Shown here: positions 1 through 7,746 of the stretch, piece by piece
How positions within the stretch are numbered: the stretch's first letter is position 1
Layout: each line of letters opens with the position of its first letter
Assembly (NCBI GenBank): GCA_003820635.1
Contig: RPOS01000073.1
Coordinates: 1 to 14,433, forward strand
Source of the DNA: Verrucomicrobiaceae bacterium
GTDB lineage: Bacteria > Verrucomicrobiota > Verrucomicrobiae > Verrucomicrobiales > Akkermansiaceae
Reading direction: 5' to 3'
Length of the DNA: 14,433 nt
Made by a program: the position numbers and the translations under genes
Notes under the pieces: model-generated
The model's input: the letters and a program-made list of their open reading frames with translations, nothing else
What the model was told of the DNA's origin: nothing
Database searches by the model: none

Positions 1-75
1 AACCCGGAAGTGAAACGCCGCAGCGCCAATGGTAGTGGGACGACAGGTCCTGTGAGAGTAGGTCGTCGCCAGGTA
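1..75 (+). rRNA. rrf: 5S ribosomal RNA, 3' part (5' end outside window)
   Basis: This is the 3' portion of 5S rRNA, a component of the large ribosomal subunit. The blocks GAAGTGAAACGCCG, AGCGCC, ATGGTAGT, GAGAGTAGG and the closing CCAGG occur in the order and spacing of bacterial 5S rRNA. The 5' portion lies before the window, so this is presumably the end of an rrn operon read rightwards. The mature 3' end is placed a base or two after CCAGG (69-73) by analogy and could be off by a few bases. A strong intrinsic terminator follows directly. A short reading frame across this stretch is meaningless. Confidence 0.95.
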
Positions 76-78
76 AAC

Positions 79-114
79 GCCCCGTCCATGGTAACATGGA
101 CGGGGCTCTTTTTT
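79..114 (+). terminator. Rho-independent terminator of the rRNA operon
   Basis: A perfect 12-bp stem (79-90 paired with 95-106, core CCCCGTCCATG/CATGGACGGGG) closes a GTAA tetraloop. It is followed by TC and then six T (109-114). It begins a few bases after the 5S rRNA end, so it ends rrn transcription. The convergent phosphatase gene stops at 123, only 9 bases from the T run. On the minus strand the same hairpin is followed by only a short T stretch (GCGTTTACC), so it may also act, less efficiently, on leftward transcripts; that part is inference. Confidence 0.93.
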
Positions 115-122
115 GGACGGGA

Positions 123-929
123 TCAGGCCTCCCCCATCTGGAAGAAATGGCGGAGCGCCTCAATGGCTCCGTGGCCGTGTGCGCCGCGTGTGACCAAGCC
201 GCCGGTGGAGATGACTTTCTCGCGGATTTCCGCCACCGAGTTTGAAGGGCAGGCGGTCATGCCGGCGTGGGTGGGATCGAGCATTTCCAGATCATTGTGG
301 CTGTCGCCCATGGCGAAGCAGCGCGCGGCGGGAAGGCGATGGTGCCGGGCTATTTCCGCAAGGCTGCTGCCTTTGTGGAAATCCTTGTGGCCGAAGCGCA
401 GGTAGATGGAATTTCGCTGCCATGCGAGGTGCGGTTCTTCCGCGGCGATTGGCGTTACCCTTTCGACAATCCATTCCATTTCCTCCTCGGTGCGTGAGAT
501 GACACCCGCCGGTTCGCCTTCCCATTCCATCCATTGGGCGCCTGTGTGTTCCTCGATTTCATGGCGGATACGGCCTAACAGTTTTCGGGCGCGTTTGAAC
601 AATCCATGCACCTCATTTTCGCAGCGCAGGTTCCATGATGTGTGCGGGAGCCAGCGGCCATGCGTGTCCGGAAAGTAAATCTCGCGCTCGCGGGCAACCA
701 CCCAGTCTGGCAGGAAGGAGAAACGGCTTTCGATAAAAGCCTCCGCCAAGTGCTCCAACGAGCGTCCGGTGTTGATGCCCCACAGGGCGCCATGCTTTTC
801 CCGCAGTTTGCCAATCAACCGGAAAAACTCAGTAGGCACAGGTGGATCAGAGGCCGGATCGTGCAAGGTTCCATCGAAATCAAATGACAGAATTCTGGTG
901 GGAATCGGTGTAGGGGGCAGAGTGTTCAT
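123..929 (-). CDS. HAD-superfamily phosphatase (HAD-IIB / sucrose-phosphatase-like)
   Basis: Probable cytoplasmic phosphatase of the haloacid dehalogenase fold, 268 residues from the ATG at 929. Visible motifs are motif I DFDGTLHD (nucleophile Asp17 and Asp19), motif II NTGRS (Thr54), a motif III lysine in HKGSS (about residue 186), and motif IV GDSHNDLEML (Asp209 and Asp213, Mg2+ ligands). The region between motifs II and III is about 130 residues, which fits a C2B cap as in Cof-type and sucrose-6-phosphate phosphatases. The substrate cannot be read from sequence; sugar phosphates are the usual ones in this group. A GTG at 962 would add 11 residues, but neither start has a clear ribosome binding site; the ATG was preferred because it lies close to motif I. 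It follows der on the same strand with a 55-base gap (22 from the GTG), so the two are probably co-transcribed. Confidence 0.85.
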   Translation of the reverse strand: MNTLPPTPIPTRILSFDFDGTLHDPASDPPVPTEFFRLIGKLREKHGALWGINTGRSLEHLAEAFIESRFSFLPDWVVAREREIYFPDTHGRWLPHTSWNLRCENEVHGLFKRARKLLGRIRHEIEEHTGAQWMEWEGEPAGVISRTEEEMEWIVERVTPIAAEEPHLAWQRNSIYLRFGHKDFHKGSSLAEIARHHRLPAARCFAMGDSHNDLEMLDPTHAGMTACPSNSVAEIREKVISTGGLVTRGAHGHGAIEALRHFFQMGEA

Positions 930-984
930 GGGCGGATCAAGGCCTGGTTGCGTTGCAGGCACAGCGGCGGGCGCACGGGGATGT

Positions 985-2382
985 TCAGTGCCCTTGCGGT
1001 TTTTGCCGTGGTTCCCATTCGCGCCGGGATCTTGATCGGACGGAGAAGATGATCGGGATGCCGGGCGCCGGGTGGGCGGCGCGGTAGCGGTTGGTGAGAT
1101 AGGATTCGTAACTGGTGGCGCAGAGGCGCTTGTCGTTGACGAAGAGCACGATGGTGGGCACCGGGATGACGCTGTATTTTTCGTTGGTCGCGGCGGTGGC
1201 GTAGTAAAGCTTGAGGCGCTTCTTGAGGCGGCTGTCGATGGGCGGCGGGGTGTCCTCGAAAGCGGCTTGCAGGATGCGGTTGAGTTGGCCGGTGCCGGGG
1301 ATGTTTTGGGCGCCCTTGCGGATTTTCAGCGCCTCCTTGAGCACGTGATCGACCGAGCCGCCGGTCTTGGCGGAGCAGGCGACAAAAGGTGCGTATTGGA
1401 GGAAAAACAACTCCTTGCGGACGTGTTCTGTGGCTTCTTCGAGACGCGCGCTGCGGTTGGCACCGGGATGATAGAGGTCGAATTTGTTCAACACGATCAG
1501 GCACGGCTTTTTCTCTTCGAGTATCGTTTGTGCGATCTTGCGGTCCATCGAGGTGATGCCGGCGGCGAGGTCGATGACTAGCACGCAGAGGTCCGAGCGG
1601 CGGATGGCCTTTTCGGTGCGCATGGCGGAAAAAACCTCCACCGAATTGTCGCGTTTGCCGCGCGGTCGCAGGCCGGCGGTGTCGATGAGGGTGAACTTCT
1701 CGCCCTCGAAGGTGTAGGGCAGGTCCACCGCGTCGCGGGTGGTGCCGGCGATGTCGGAAACGATGGTGCGCTCGCTCTTGAGGATGGCGTTGACCAGCGA
1801 AGACTTGCCGGCGTTGGGCTTGCCGACGATGGCGAGCTTGATGCCGACGGTTTCCGCTTCCTCGGCGACGGCCTCGGTCTCCGCGGCAAGCGGGGCGATG
1901 ACCTTGTCGATTTCATCGCACAGCCGGCCGAAGTTGCGGCCGTGTTCGGCGGAAACGAAGACGCTGGACTTGAAGCCGAGTCGCGCGAAGTCGGAGAAGG
2001 CGGACTCGTGTTTCGGATCGTCCACCTTGTTGAGCACGAGCAGGACGGGCGGTTTGGCCTTGCGGAGCTTTTGGGCGAGCGCCTGATCGGTGGCGGTCAG
2101 GCCGTCGTGGGCATCGACGACAAACAGGATCAGGTCCGCGGTTTCCATGGCGATGTCCGCCTCGATGGTGACCTGGGCGTCGAAACCGTCGTCGATATTT
2201 CCGCCGATGCCGCCGGTGTCGATCAGGGTGCAGCGCGTCTGCGTGGCCTTGGAAGGCGCGGCGATGCGGTCGCGGGTGACGCCCGGCTGGTCGTGCACGA
2301 TGGCGATTTTCCGCCCGGCAAGGCGGTTGAAGAGCGCGGATTTTCCGACGTTGGGGCGTCCGACGATGGCGACAGTGGGCAT
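985..2382 (-). CDS. der: Ribosome biogenesis GTPase Der (EngA)
   Basis: Essential double-domain GTPase that acts in maturation of the 50S ribosomal subunit. It has 465 residues from the chosen ATG, close to the usual family length. GTPase domain 1 shows G1 GRPNVGKS (8-15), G3 DTGG (55-58) and G4 NKVD (118-121). Domain 2 shows G1 GKPNAGKS (187-194), G3 DTAG (234-237) and G4 NKFD (299-302). A KH-like C-terminal domain follows (about 360-465), ending in a basic tail. The reading frame extends 12 residues upstream to 2418, but MPTVAIVGRPNVGKS is the normal Der N-terminus, so the start at 2382 is preferred. The gene is divergent from the nuo operon, and the HAD phosphatase gene lies just downstream. 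All key motifs are intact. Confidence 0.97.
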   Translation of the reverse strand: MPTVAIVGRPNVGKSALFNRLAGRKIAIVHDQPGVTRDRIAAPSKATQTRCTLIDTGGIGGNIDDGFDAQVTIEADIAMETADLILFVVDAHDGLTATDQALAQKLRKAKPPVLLVLNKVDDPKHESAFSDFARLGFKSSVFVSAEHGRNFGRLCDEIDKVIAPLAAETEAVAEEAETVGIKLAIVGKPNAGKSSLVNAILKSERTIVSDIAGTTRDAVDLPYTFEGEKFTLIDTAGLRPRGKRDNSVEVFSAMRTEKAIRRSDLCVLVIDLAAGITSMDRKIAQTILEEKKPCLIVLNKFDLYHPGANRSARLEEATEHVRKELFFLQYAPFVACSAKTGGSVDHVLKEALKIRKGAQNIPGTGQLNRILQAAFEDTPPPIDSRLKKRLKLYYATAATNEKYSVIPVPTIVLFVNDKRLCATSYESYLTNRYRAAHPAPGIPIIFSVRSRSRREWEPRQKPQGH

Positions 2383-2574
2383 GCCGGGAATGAAACGGCG
2401 GAAAACCCGCAAGCGCAAGAGCGGAGGGCGCTGCGGGGCGAGTCCCTTGGATCTTGGCGACTACGCGTCATATTTTGCGCTTTGGCGCGCAGTGATTCTT
2501 TAAGCTTCCGTTCCTGAGAATGATCCGCAACCGTGCTGGCAAGGTTTACTCGGAAACACCCATACCCACTCCGC
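2383..2574. promoter_or_regulatory. Divergent der / nuo intergenic promoter region
   Basis: This 192-base interval separates two divergently read units and must hold the promoters of both unless nuo is read from elsewhere. No strong sigma-70 promoter is evident. The best rightward candidate is TTGCGC (2475-2480), then 18 bases, then TTTAAG (2499-2504); this is a weak match. The stretch 2471-2503 is noticeably more AT-rich than its surroundings. No clear operator palindrome or riboswitch was seen. The promoter assignment is inferred from gene orientation. Confidence 0.3.
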
Positions 2575-3207
2575 ATGGCGATCGACCCCCAACTGGCGGC
2601 TGACCTGAAATCCCAGGGCGTGCATGTCACGTCCTTTGAGCAGCTCATCAACTGGGGGCGTTCCAGTTCGCTGTGGCCGCTGCAGTTCGGGCTCGCCTGC
2701 TGCGCCATCGAAATGATCGCCGCCACGATGGCGAAATACGACATGGCGCGCTTCGGAGCCGAGGTTTTCCGGCCGTCGCCGCGCCAGGCGGACCTGATGA
2801 TCGTCGCCGGCACGGTCACCAAGAAAATGGCCCCGCAGGTGGTGCGGCTCTACAACCAGATGGCTGAGCCGAAATATGTGATCGCCATGGGTGCCTGCGC
2901 GATTTCCGGCGGTCCGTTCAAGGAAGGCTACAATGTGCTCAAGGGCATCGACCGTTTCATCCCGGTGGATGTGGTCATCCCCGGTTGCCCGCCACGGCCG
3001 GAGGCGTTGTTGGAAGGTTTGATGACTCTGCGTGACAAGATCGCGAAGGAGAAACTGATGGGCAAGGACCGCGCCCGCCATGCGGATCCCAAAGGCGCGG
3101 CATCGTTTCCGGTGCCCGAATACGGCCCGCATGATCTGCAACCCGTGGCCAATCCGTCGATTTGGAAACCGAAGCCGCTCGTTCGTGAGGAAGGGGGTGG
3201 CGAGTGA
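2575..3207 (+). CDS. nuoB: NADH-quinone oxidoreductase subunit B (NuoB, PSST)
   Basis: Peripheral-arm subunit that carries terminal iron-sulfur cluster N2, which passes electrons to quinone at the interface with NuoD and NuoH. The four cluster ligands are visible: tandem Cys42-Cys43 in [10 protein letters not shown], Cys108 in GACAISGG and Cys138 in PGCPPRPEA. Their spacing matches the family. The protein has 210 residues from the ATG at 2575. The frame is also open upstream to a GTG at 2533 (14 more residues, [10 protein letters not shown]...). The ATG was preferred because the extra residues look unlike a NuoB N-terminus, but no ribosome binding site decides it. It is the first gene of the operon, where nuoA normally comes first. 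Its stop overlaps the GTG of nuoC. Confidence 0.96.
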   Translation: MAIDPQLAADLKSQGVHVTSFEQLINWGRSSSLWPLQFGLACCAIEMIAATMAKYDMARFGAEVFRPSPRQADLMIVAGTVTKKMAPQVVRLYNQMAEPKYVIAMGACAISGGPFKEGYNVLKGIDRFIPVDVVIPGCPPRPEALLEGLMTLRDKIAKEKLMGKDRARHADPKGAASFPVPEYGPHDLQPVANPSIWKPKPLVREEGGGE

Positions 3208-3800
3208 CCGCGGAAACCGAGGCCATTCTTGGTGAAATCCGCGCCGCTTTGCCGGATGCCGCCGTCAGCATGCTCAAGAATCCGGGCCCGGCAGCCCAGC
3301 ACTCGCTGCTGGTTGGAAACCATGACCTGCTGCGCGTGGCCACGTTTCTCCGTGACCAAGTCGCCTTCGATCTCCTCTCCAATGTCACCGGCGTCGATTG
3401 GCCGGATCCGAAAAAGGCTAACGCTTCCGCCGCGCCCGAAGGAGAGGGGAGCCCGGCCGAGGACGGATTCCTCGAAGCTGTCTATCACCTCTATTCCACA
3501 TCGAAGCGCGTCGGGCCGCTCGTTCTTCGCGCCCGCACTGCGGATCGTGATCAACAGGTCCAAATCCCCTCACTCGTTTCGGTTTTCCGCAGCGCCGAGT
3601 TCCAGGAGCGCGAGATCTTCGACCTGTTCGGCATCCAGTTCGCCGGCCACCCCGACCTGCGCCGCATCCTGATGTGGGATGAGTTCGTCGATCACCCGAT
3701 GCGCAAGGACTACATCGCTCCCGACGATTACGAATACGAGCCCACGCCGCACGATGCGGTGCTGGAAAAGGCCAAACGGCATTATCCCGCCGAGTCATGA
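3204..3800 (+). CDS. nuoC: NADH-quinone oxidoreductase subunit C (NuoC, 30-kDa subunit)
   Basis: Peripheral-arm subunit of complex I that packs against NuoD and NuoB; it has no cofactor. The family signature is present at 135-156: [10 protein letters not shown], then HPDLRRIL, followed by HPMRKDY (164-170). It has 198 residues. Residues about 68-90 form a hydrophilic, Ala/Gly/Glu/Pro-rich stretch inside the N-terminal domain that looks like a loop insertion. Start is the GTG at 3204, overlapping the nuoB stop by four bases, with a good Shine-Dalgarno (AAGGGGG, 3191-3197). NuoC is encoded separately here, not fused to NuoD as in E. coli. Confidence 0.95.
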   Translation: MTAETEAILGEIRAALPDAAVSMLKNPGPAAQHSLLVGNHDLLRVATFLRDQVAFDLLSNVTGVDWPDPKKANASAAPEGEGSPAEDGFLEAVYHLYSTSKRVGPLVLRARTADRDQQVQIPSLVSVFRSAEFQEREIFDLFGIQFAGHPDLRRILMWDEFVDHPMRKDYIAPDDYEYEPTPHDAVLEKAKRHYPAES

Positions 3801-4951
3801 TTTCCGATCCCTCCATGTTCAGCTCCGCGCCGGTTCTCGAAGGATCGGACGACGATCAATTGCTGCGCGTCTCGCTCGGACCGCAGCATCCGTCCACCCA
3901 CGGGGTGTTCCGGATGAACGTGGTGCTCGACGGTGAAACAGTGGTCAGTCTCAAGCCCGTGTTCGGTTATCTCCACCGCAATCACGAGAAGATCGCGGAG
4001 AGCGTGACCTATCTCAGCTCGATGCCCTACACCGACCGGCTAGACTATATCTGCCCGCTATCCAACAACTGGGCCTACGCGAATGCCGTGGAAAAACTCG
4101 CCGGCATCGAGGTGCCCGAGCGCGCCGAATACATGCGCGTCATCCTCGCCGAACTCACGCGCCTGATCAACCACACCGCCTTCATGGGCTTCATCCTCGG
4201 CGACATGGGCGCGTGGGGGTCCGCACTGATGTACGCCTTCCGCGAGCGCGAGCTGATTCTCGATTTGTTCGAGGATCTCACCGGCGCGCGGATGATGGCC
4301 AACTTCATGCGCTTCGGCGGTTGCCGCAACGACCTTCCCGACGGATGGGCCGGAAAATGCAGCGTCCTCGTGGATGACTACGGCCCATTCCTCGATGAAA
4401 TGGAGAAGTTCCTCGTCGGAAACGAAATTTTGTTAGTCCGCTGCCAGGATGTCGGCCAGCTTCCTGCGGAAAAACTCATCAACGGCGGCATCACCGGTCC
4501 GATGCTGCGCGCCGCAGGTGTCAACTACGACATCCGCAAGGCCGATCCTTACGGCATTTACGAACGCTTCAATTTCCGCATCCCGCTCGGCGAGAAGGGT
4601 GACGTTTACGACCGCATCATGATCCGTTTCCTTGAAATGCGCGAGTCGCTCAAAATCCTCCGCCAGGCGCTTGACCAGCTTCCCGAGGGCGACTTCGTGA
4701 ACCCGAAGGCCAAGATCCGCGGATTCAAGCCGCCGGTCGGCGAAGCCTACGCCCGCATCGAGGGACCCAAGGGCGAGCTTGGATTCCATCTCATCAGCGA
4801 CGGCTCGGTGAACCCCTACCGCTACCGCGTCCGCCCGCCGAGTTTCATCAATCTCACGCTGCTCGAAGACATGTGTCTCGGCCTCGACCTCGCGGACGTC
4901 GTCATCATTCTCGGCAGCATCGACATCGTGTTGGGGGAGGTGGACCGATGA
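3797..4951 (+). CDS. nuoD: NADH-quinone oxidoreductase subunit D (NuoD, 49-kDa subunit)
   Basis: Peripheral-arm subunit that forms most of the quinone-binding pocket with NuoB. It has 384 residues, normal for an unfused NuoD. Conserved blocks are [10 protein letters not shown] (27-36, with His31 and His35 near the quinone head group), [12 protein letters not shown] (57-68), PYTDRLDY (77-84, containing the pocket Tyr78), [10 protein letters not shown] (103-112) and the C-terminal [12 protein letters not shown]. The paired CxxC motifs of [NiFe] hydrogenase large subunits are absent, so this is a complex I subunit and not a hydrogenase. Its ATG overlaps the nuoC stop (ATGA), and no good Shine-Dalgarno is seen, which suggests translational coupling. 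Confidence 0.97.
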   Translation: MISDPSMFSSAPVLEGSDDDQLLRVSLGPQHPSTHGVFRMNVVLDGETVVSLKPVFGYLHRNHEKIAESVTYLSSMPYTDRLDYICPLSNNWAYANAVEKLAGIEVPERAEYMRVILAELTRLINHTAFMGFILGDMGAWGSALMYAFRERELILDLFEDLTGARMMANFMRFGGCRNDLPDGWAGKCSVLVDDYGPFLDEMEKFLVGNEILLVRCQDVGQLPAEKLINGGITGPMLRAAGVNYDIRKADPYGIYERFNFRIPLGEKGDVYDRIMIRFLEMRESLKILRQALDQLPEGDFVNPKAKIRGFKPPVGEAYARIEGPKGELGFHLISDGSVNPYRYRVRPPSFINLTLLEDMCLGLDLADVVIILGSIDIVLGEVDR

Positions 4952-5559
4952 AGATTAAGCTTCCGGGATTGGGCTTGTTGGAGGGTCTCGCCGTGACCGG
5001 CAAGAACATGGTCCAGAGCTTCTACAAAAAGGAGCGCATGACCACCGTGCAGTATCCCGAGGAACGCGCGCCGATCAGCCCGAATTTCCGCAATTTCCCA
5101 TTCCTCGTTTACGACAAGGATCCACAAGCCGGACTGCGCTGCACGGCTTGCTCGATTTGTGAAAAGGAATGCCCGCCGCAGTGCATCTACATCGTCCTTG
5201 AGCGCGATGAGAACGGCAAGTCGCTCAAGCGGCCCAAGGTTTTTGATATTGATATCTCAGTCTGCATGAACTGCGGCATTTGCGCGGAGGTCTGCCCCTT
5301 CGATTCGATCTACATGGACGGCGAGTATGAAATGAGCACCGATGACCGCTTCGGCGGCCTGCTGCTGGGGCTCGACAGGCTTTCGAAGTCCGCCGAATAC
5401 CACATGAAACTACGGCCCGAGCAGGCGTCCGAGGTGATGGCGCGCCGCAAGGCGGATGAGGAGAAAAAAGCCGCCGCCGCCGCCGCGAAGGCCGCCAAGG
5501 CCAAGGCGGATGCGGAGGCGAAAAAAGCCGCCGAACAGGAGAAAGGAGGCGAGGCATGA
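4948..5559 (+). CDS. nuoI: NADH-quinone oxidoreductase subunit I (NuoI, 2x[4Fe-4S])
   Basis: Ferredoxin-like subunit that carries clusters N6a and N6b and hands electrons to N2 in NuoB. Two CxxCxxCxxxCP motifs are present: Cys65/68/71/75 in [12 protein letters not shown] and Cys106/109/112/116 in [12 protein letters not shown]. It has 203 residues. The core ends near residue 160 and is followed by an Ala/Lys/Glu-rich tail (about 166-203) with runs such as [15 protein letters not shown], likely a long charged helix and unusual for NuoI. The ATG at 4948 overlaps the nuoD stop (ATGA) and has a strong Shine-Dalgarno (GGGGGAGG, 4933-4940). An upstream in-frame start at 4873 would only read out-of-frame nuoD sequence. 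In this operon nuoI precedes nuoH. Confidence 0.96.
   Translation: MKIKLPGLGLLEGLAVTGKNMVQSFYKKERMTTVQYPEERAPISPNFRNFPFLVYDKDPQAGLRCTACSICEKECPPQCIYIVLERDENGKSLKRPKVFDIDISVCMNCGICAEVCPFDSIYMDGEYEMSTDDRFGGLLLGLDRLSKSAEYHMKLRPEQASEVMARRKADEEKKAAAAAAKAAKAKADAEAKKAAEQEKGGEA
5544..5549 (+). promoter_or_regulatory. Shine-Dalgarno of nuoH (AGGAGG)
   Basis: A perfect AGGAGG lies 6 bases before the ATG at 5556, inside the end of nuoI. It matters because it supports initiation at 5556, upstream of the repeat element, and not at the later ATG at 5733, which has no comparable site. Confidence 0.75.
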
Positions 5560-6878
5560 AGAAGACGTTTTTGGATCGGCACCGGGCAGGATGCCCGGAC
5601 CACGTGGCGCGGGCATCCTGCCCGCCGCCCAATCAAAACCAAGCGTTCATCCTGCCACTTGCCGCAGCCACAGCCGAACCCTCTCTTTTCTCACCCGAAT
5701 TCCTCCCCCGTCTGCCGCAGCGGCTTGTGGAGATGATTCTAACCAACTTCGGCGTTCCCGACTGGCTGGTCACCATCGCCGGTTTTCTCGTCGCCGCCGG
5801 CACGGTGGTGGCCGTGTTTCTCAGCGCCTTCGCCCTGCTTTCCCTCATCGAGCGCAAAACCCTCGCCCGCGCGCAAAACCGAATCGGCCCTAACAGGGCT
5901 GGCTGGTTCGGCATCCTCCAGCCGGTGGCGGACGGCATCAAGATGCTCACCAAGGAGGACATCGTGCCGGCCAAGGCCGAGAAATTTCTGCACCTGCTCG
6001 CGCCCATCCTGATCGTGGTGCCCGCCATCCTCGCGCTCGGCGTGATCCCCTACGGCCGCGAATGGACGCCCGTTCCGCTGGAGCTCGGGCTGGTGTTTTT
6101 CTTCGCCGTCGGTTCTCTAACCGAACTATCGGTCTTCATGGCCGGCTGGGCGAGTGGCTCCAAGTTCCCGATGCTCGGCGCGATGCGGGCGATCTCCCAG
6201 ATGGTCAGCTACGAGTTGCCGCTGATCATTTCCGCGCTGGGAGTCATCATGGTTTCCGGAACGCTCTCGCTGCCGCACATCGTGGATTTACAGGGCGGAT
6301 TTCAGCTCGGATTCATTCCGTCATGGAATATCTTCACGCCGTGGGGATTGTTCGCCGGATTGTTGTTCTACATTTGCAGCATCGCCGAGGCGAACCGCTG
6401 CCCCTTCGACCTGCCGGAAGGTGAGTCGGAAATCGTCGCCGGTCACATGACGGAATACTCCGGATTCAAATACGCGCTGTTCTTCATGGGTGAGTATCTC
6501 GGGCTGTTGGCCATCGCGGGTTTGTTTGTCACGCTTTTCCTCGGCGGCTGGCAGGCTCCATTGCCGGGATTGGGCTTTGTGCCCACATGGTTCTGGTTTT
6601 TCGGCAAGCTGGCGCTCGTCATCTTCTCCTACCTGTGGATCCGCGCCACCTATCCGCGGGTGCGGATCGATCAACTCATGCGCTTCGCCTGGCTCTGCAT
6701 GATCCCGATGGCGCTGCTCACGCTGCCCGCCGCTGGCATTTGGCATTTCACCGGACGCGGGCTGCTTTCCTGGGTGGTGGTGCTGCCGCTCATGCTGGTG
6801 CCCTGGGTGATCGTGGCTGTGATCTTCAACCGGCGGCTGGCAACCACTACGAGGACATACCGTTTCGCTGACACATAG
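5556..6878 (+). CDS. nuoH: NADH-quinone oxidoreductase subunit H (NuoH), with N-terminal extension
   Basis: Membrane subunit that anchors the peripheral arm and forms the entry to the quinone chamber. Conserved blocks are IERKTLARAQNRIGPNRAG (98-116), FGILQPVADGIKML (118-131), a stretch from AGWASGSKFPMLGA (196-209), EANRCPFDLPEGESEIVAG (278-296) and SYLWIRATYPRVRIDQLMR (358-376). It has 440 residues; a typical NuoH is about 325-390. The first 59 residues are an unusual extension that includes the translation of a palindromic repeat (5583-5624; RAGCPDHVARASCP). The ATG at 5556 overlaps the nuoI stop and has a perfect Shine-Dalgarno. The alternative start at 5733 (MILTNFGVPDW...) would give 381 residues and a more ordinary N-terminus, just before the first membrane segment. 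Identity is certain; the start is not. Confidence 0.95.
   Translation: MKKTFLDRHRAGCPDHVARASCPPPNQNQAFILPLAAATAEPSLFSPEFLPRLPQRLVEMILTNFGVPDWLVTIAGFLVAAGTVVAVFLSAFALLSLIERKTLARAQNRIGPNRAGWFGILQPVADGIKMLTKEDIVPAKAEKFLHLLAPILIVVPAILALGVIPYGREWTPVPLELGLVFFFAVGSLTELSVFMAGWASGSKFPMLGAMRAISQMVSYELPLIISALGVIMVSGTLSLPHIVDLQGGFQLGFIPSWNIFTPWGLFAGLLFYICSIAEANRCPFDLPEGESEIVAGHMTEYSGFKYALFFMGEYLGLLAIAGLFVTLFLGGWQAPLPGLGFVPTWFWFFGKLALVIFSYLWIRATYPRVRIDQLMRFAWLCMIPMALLTLPAAGIWHFTGRGLLSWVVVLPLMLVPWVIVAVIFNRRLATTTRTYRFADT
5583..5624. repeat. Palindromic repeat element inside the 5' end of nuoH
   Basis: A perfect 15-bp inverted repeat, 5583-5597 (CGGGCAGGATGCCCG) and 5610-5624 (CGGGCATCCTGCCCG), flanks a 12-base centre that contains the palindrome CCACGTGG (5600-5607). 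Each arm is also a small hairpin by itself (GGGCA-GGA-TGCCC). In the nuoH frame it reads RAGCPDHVARASCP, and on other frames GAGILPA-like peptides. From memory, such strings recur in spurious proteins of Verrucomicrobia and Planctomycetes, which suggests a dispersed, REP-like or MITE-like element. Only one copy is in this window, so its repetitive nature is not shown here. Confidence 0.7.
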
Positions 6879-6905
6879 GACCTGTAGGGCCCATAAGACC
6901 TATCT
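6870..6905 (+). repeat. Four degenerate 9-bp tandem units at the nuoH-nuoJ junction
   Basis: Four successive 9-mers can be aligned: GACACATAG, GACCTGTAG, GGCCCATAA, GACCTATCT (approximate consensus GACCYATAG). The first unit covers the nuoH stop codon, and the last ends two bases before the nuoJ ATG. This is the only junction in the operon longer than a few bases. The array is short and degenerate, so chance resemblance is possible. Confidence 0.4.
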
Positions 6906-6907
6906 CC

Positions 6908-7420
6908 ATGATACCACTACTCATCCTCGCACCGCTCATCCTCCTCGCCGCCATCGGTGCGGTGTGGATGGCGCGGCCGGTGCATGCGGCGCTTATGCTC
7001 GCGCTCACGCTGGCGCTCGTCGCCGTGCTTTATCTCGCCCTGGGCGCGGAGTTCATCGGGCTGGTGCAGTTCGCCGTCTATGTCGGTGCGGTGGCGGTGT
7101 TGATCGTGTTTTCACTGCTCATCACTCGTCGCGGCGACGAGGCGGAGGAGATCGAACGCCGGCCGAAGTCATTGATCACTGGTCTGCTGTGCACGGTTCC
7201 GGTATTGGCCGTGCTGGCTTACAGCGCGATTTTCGGCAGCAACATCAAACTCATCCCGTGGGAGGCGAAGCTCACCATCGCCGAACTCGGTGAAACGCTT
7301 TTCAGCAGCCACGCGCCCGCCGTGCTTGCGCTCGCCGTCCTGCTCACCGCCGTGATGATCGGTGCCGCGCTGTTCGCCCGCGAACCCGGCAAAACCCCGG
7401 AAGATCCCGCCGAGAAATGA
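6908..7420 (+). CDS. nuoJ: NADH-quinone oxidoreductase subunit J (NuoJ)
   Basis: Small membrane subunit of complex I, located between NuoH/NuoA and NuoK, with about five transmembrane segments. It has 170 residues. The conserved third helix is recognisable as QFAVYVGAVAVLIVF (54-68); its Tyr58 and glycine-rich stretch correspond to the region that forms a pi-bulge in known structures. A charged loop follows (RRGDEAEEIERR), then a periplasmic-type segment and a last hydrophobic helix. The ATG at 6908 is 29 bases after nuoH, across the 9-bp repeat units, with no clear Shine-Dalgarno. Its stop overlaps the nuoK start (ATGA). Confidence 0.93.
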   Translation: MIPLLILAPLILLAAIGAVWMARPVHAALMLALTLALVAVLYLALGAEFIGLVQFAVYVGAVAVLIVFSLLITRRGDEAEEIERRPKSLITGLLCTVPVLAVLAYSAIFGSNIKLIPWEAKLTIAELGETLFSSHAPAVLALAVLLTAVMIGAALFAREPGKTPEDPAEK

Positions 7421-7746
7421 CCCCGCTCTCCCTCATGCTCACGCTGTCCTCGGTGCTCTTCGCGCTGGGCCTGCTCGCCGTGCTCACCCGGCGCAACGCG
7501 ATCCTCGTGCTGGTGGGCATCGAGCTCATGCTCAATGCCGCGAACCTCAATTTCATCGCCTTCTGGGCCTTCGATTCGCCAACCGCGCACAACGCCGTGG
7601 AGCCCGCCCTGTCCGGCCCGATGTTCGTGATGTTCTCCATCGCCATCGCCGCCGCGGAAGCCGCCGTGGGCCTGGCCATCATCCTGATGGTCTTCCGCCA
7701 CACCCGCTCCACCGATCTCAACAAACTGGATTCGCTCCATGGCTGA
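7417..7746 (+). CDS. nuoK: NADH-quinone oxidoreductase subunit K (NuoK)
   Basis: Small three-helix membrane subunit, homologous to MrpC, in the proton-translocating chain. The two buried glutamates of the family are present: Glu36 in GIELMLNAANLNF and Glu81 in AAAEAAVGLAI. It has 109 residues, slightly longer than the usual 100 or so. The extra residues lie in the loop between helices 2 and 3 (about 52-66, DSPTAHNAVEPALSG), so the second Glu is shifted from the usual position near 72. The ATG overlaps the nuoJ stop, and its own end overlaps nuoL by eight bases. Confidence 0.95.
   Translation: MTPLSLMLTLSSVLFALGLLAVLTRRNAILVLVGIELMLNAANLNFIAFWAFDSPTAHNAVEPALSGPMFVMFSIAIAAAEAAVGLAIILMVFRHTRSTDLNKLDSLHG

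Noticed and set aside
1942..2517. 191-residue open frame on the plus strand opposite der
   Set aside because: Antisense to a complete Der with all GTPase motifs; its composition is that of a GC-rich shadow frame.
4873..4947. N-terminal extension of NuoI from an upstream start
   Set aside because: The added residues are out-of-frame nuoD sequence; the ATG at 4948 has a strong Shine-Dalgarno and overlaps the nuoD stop.
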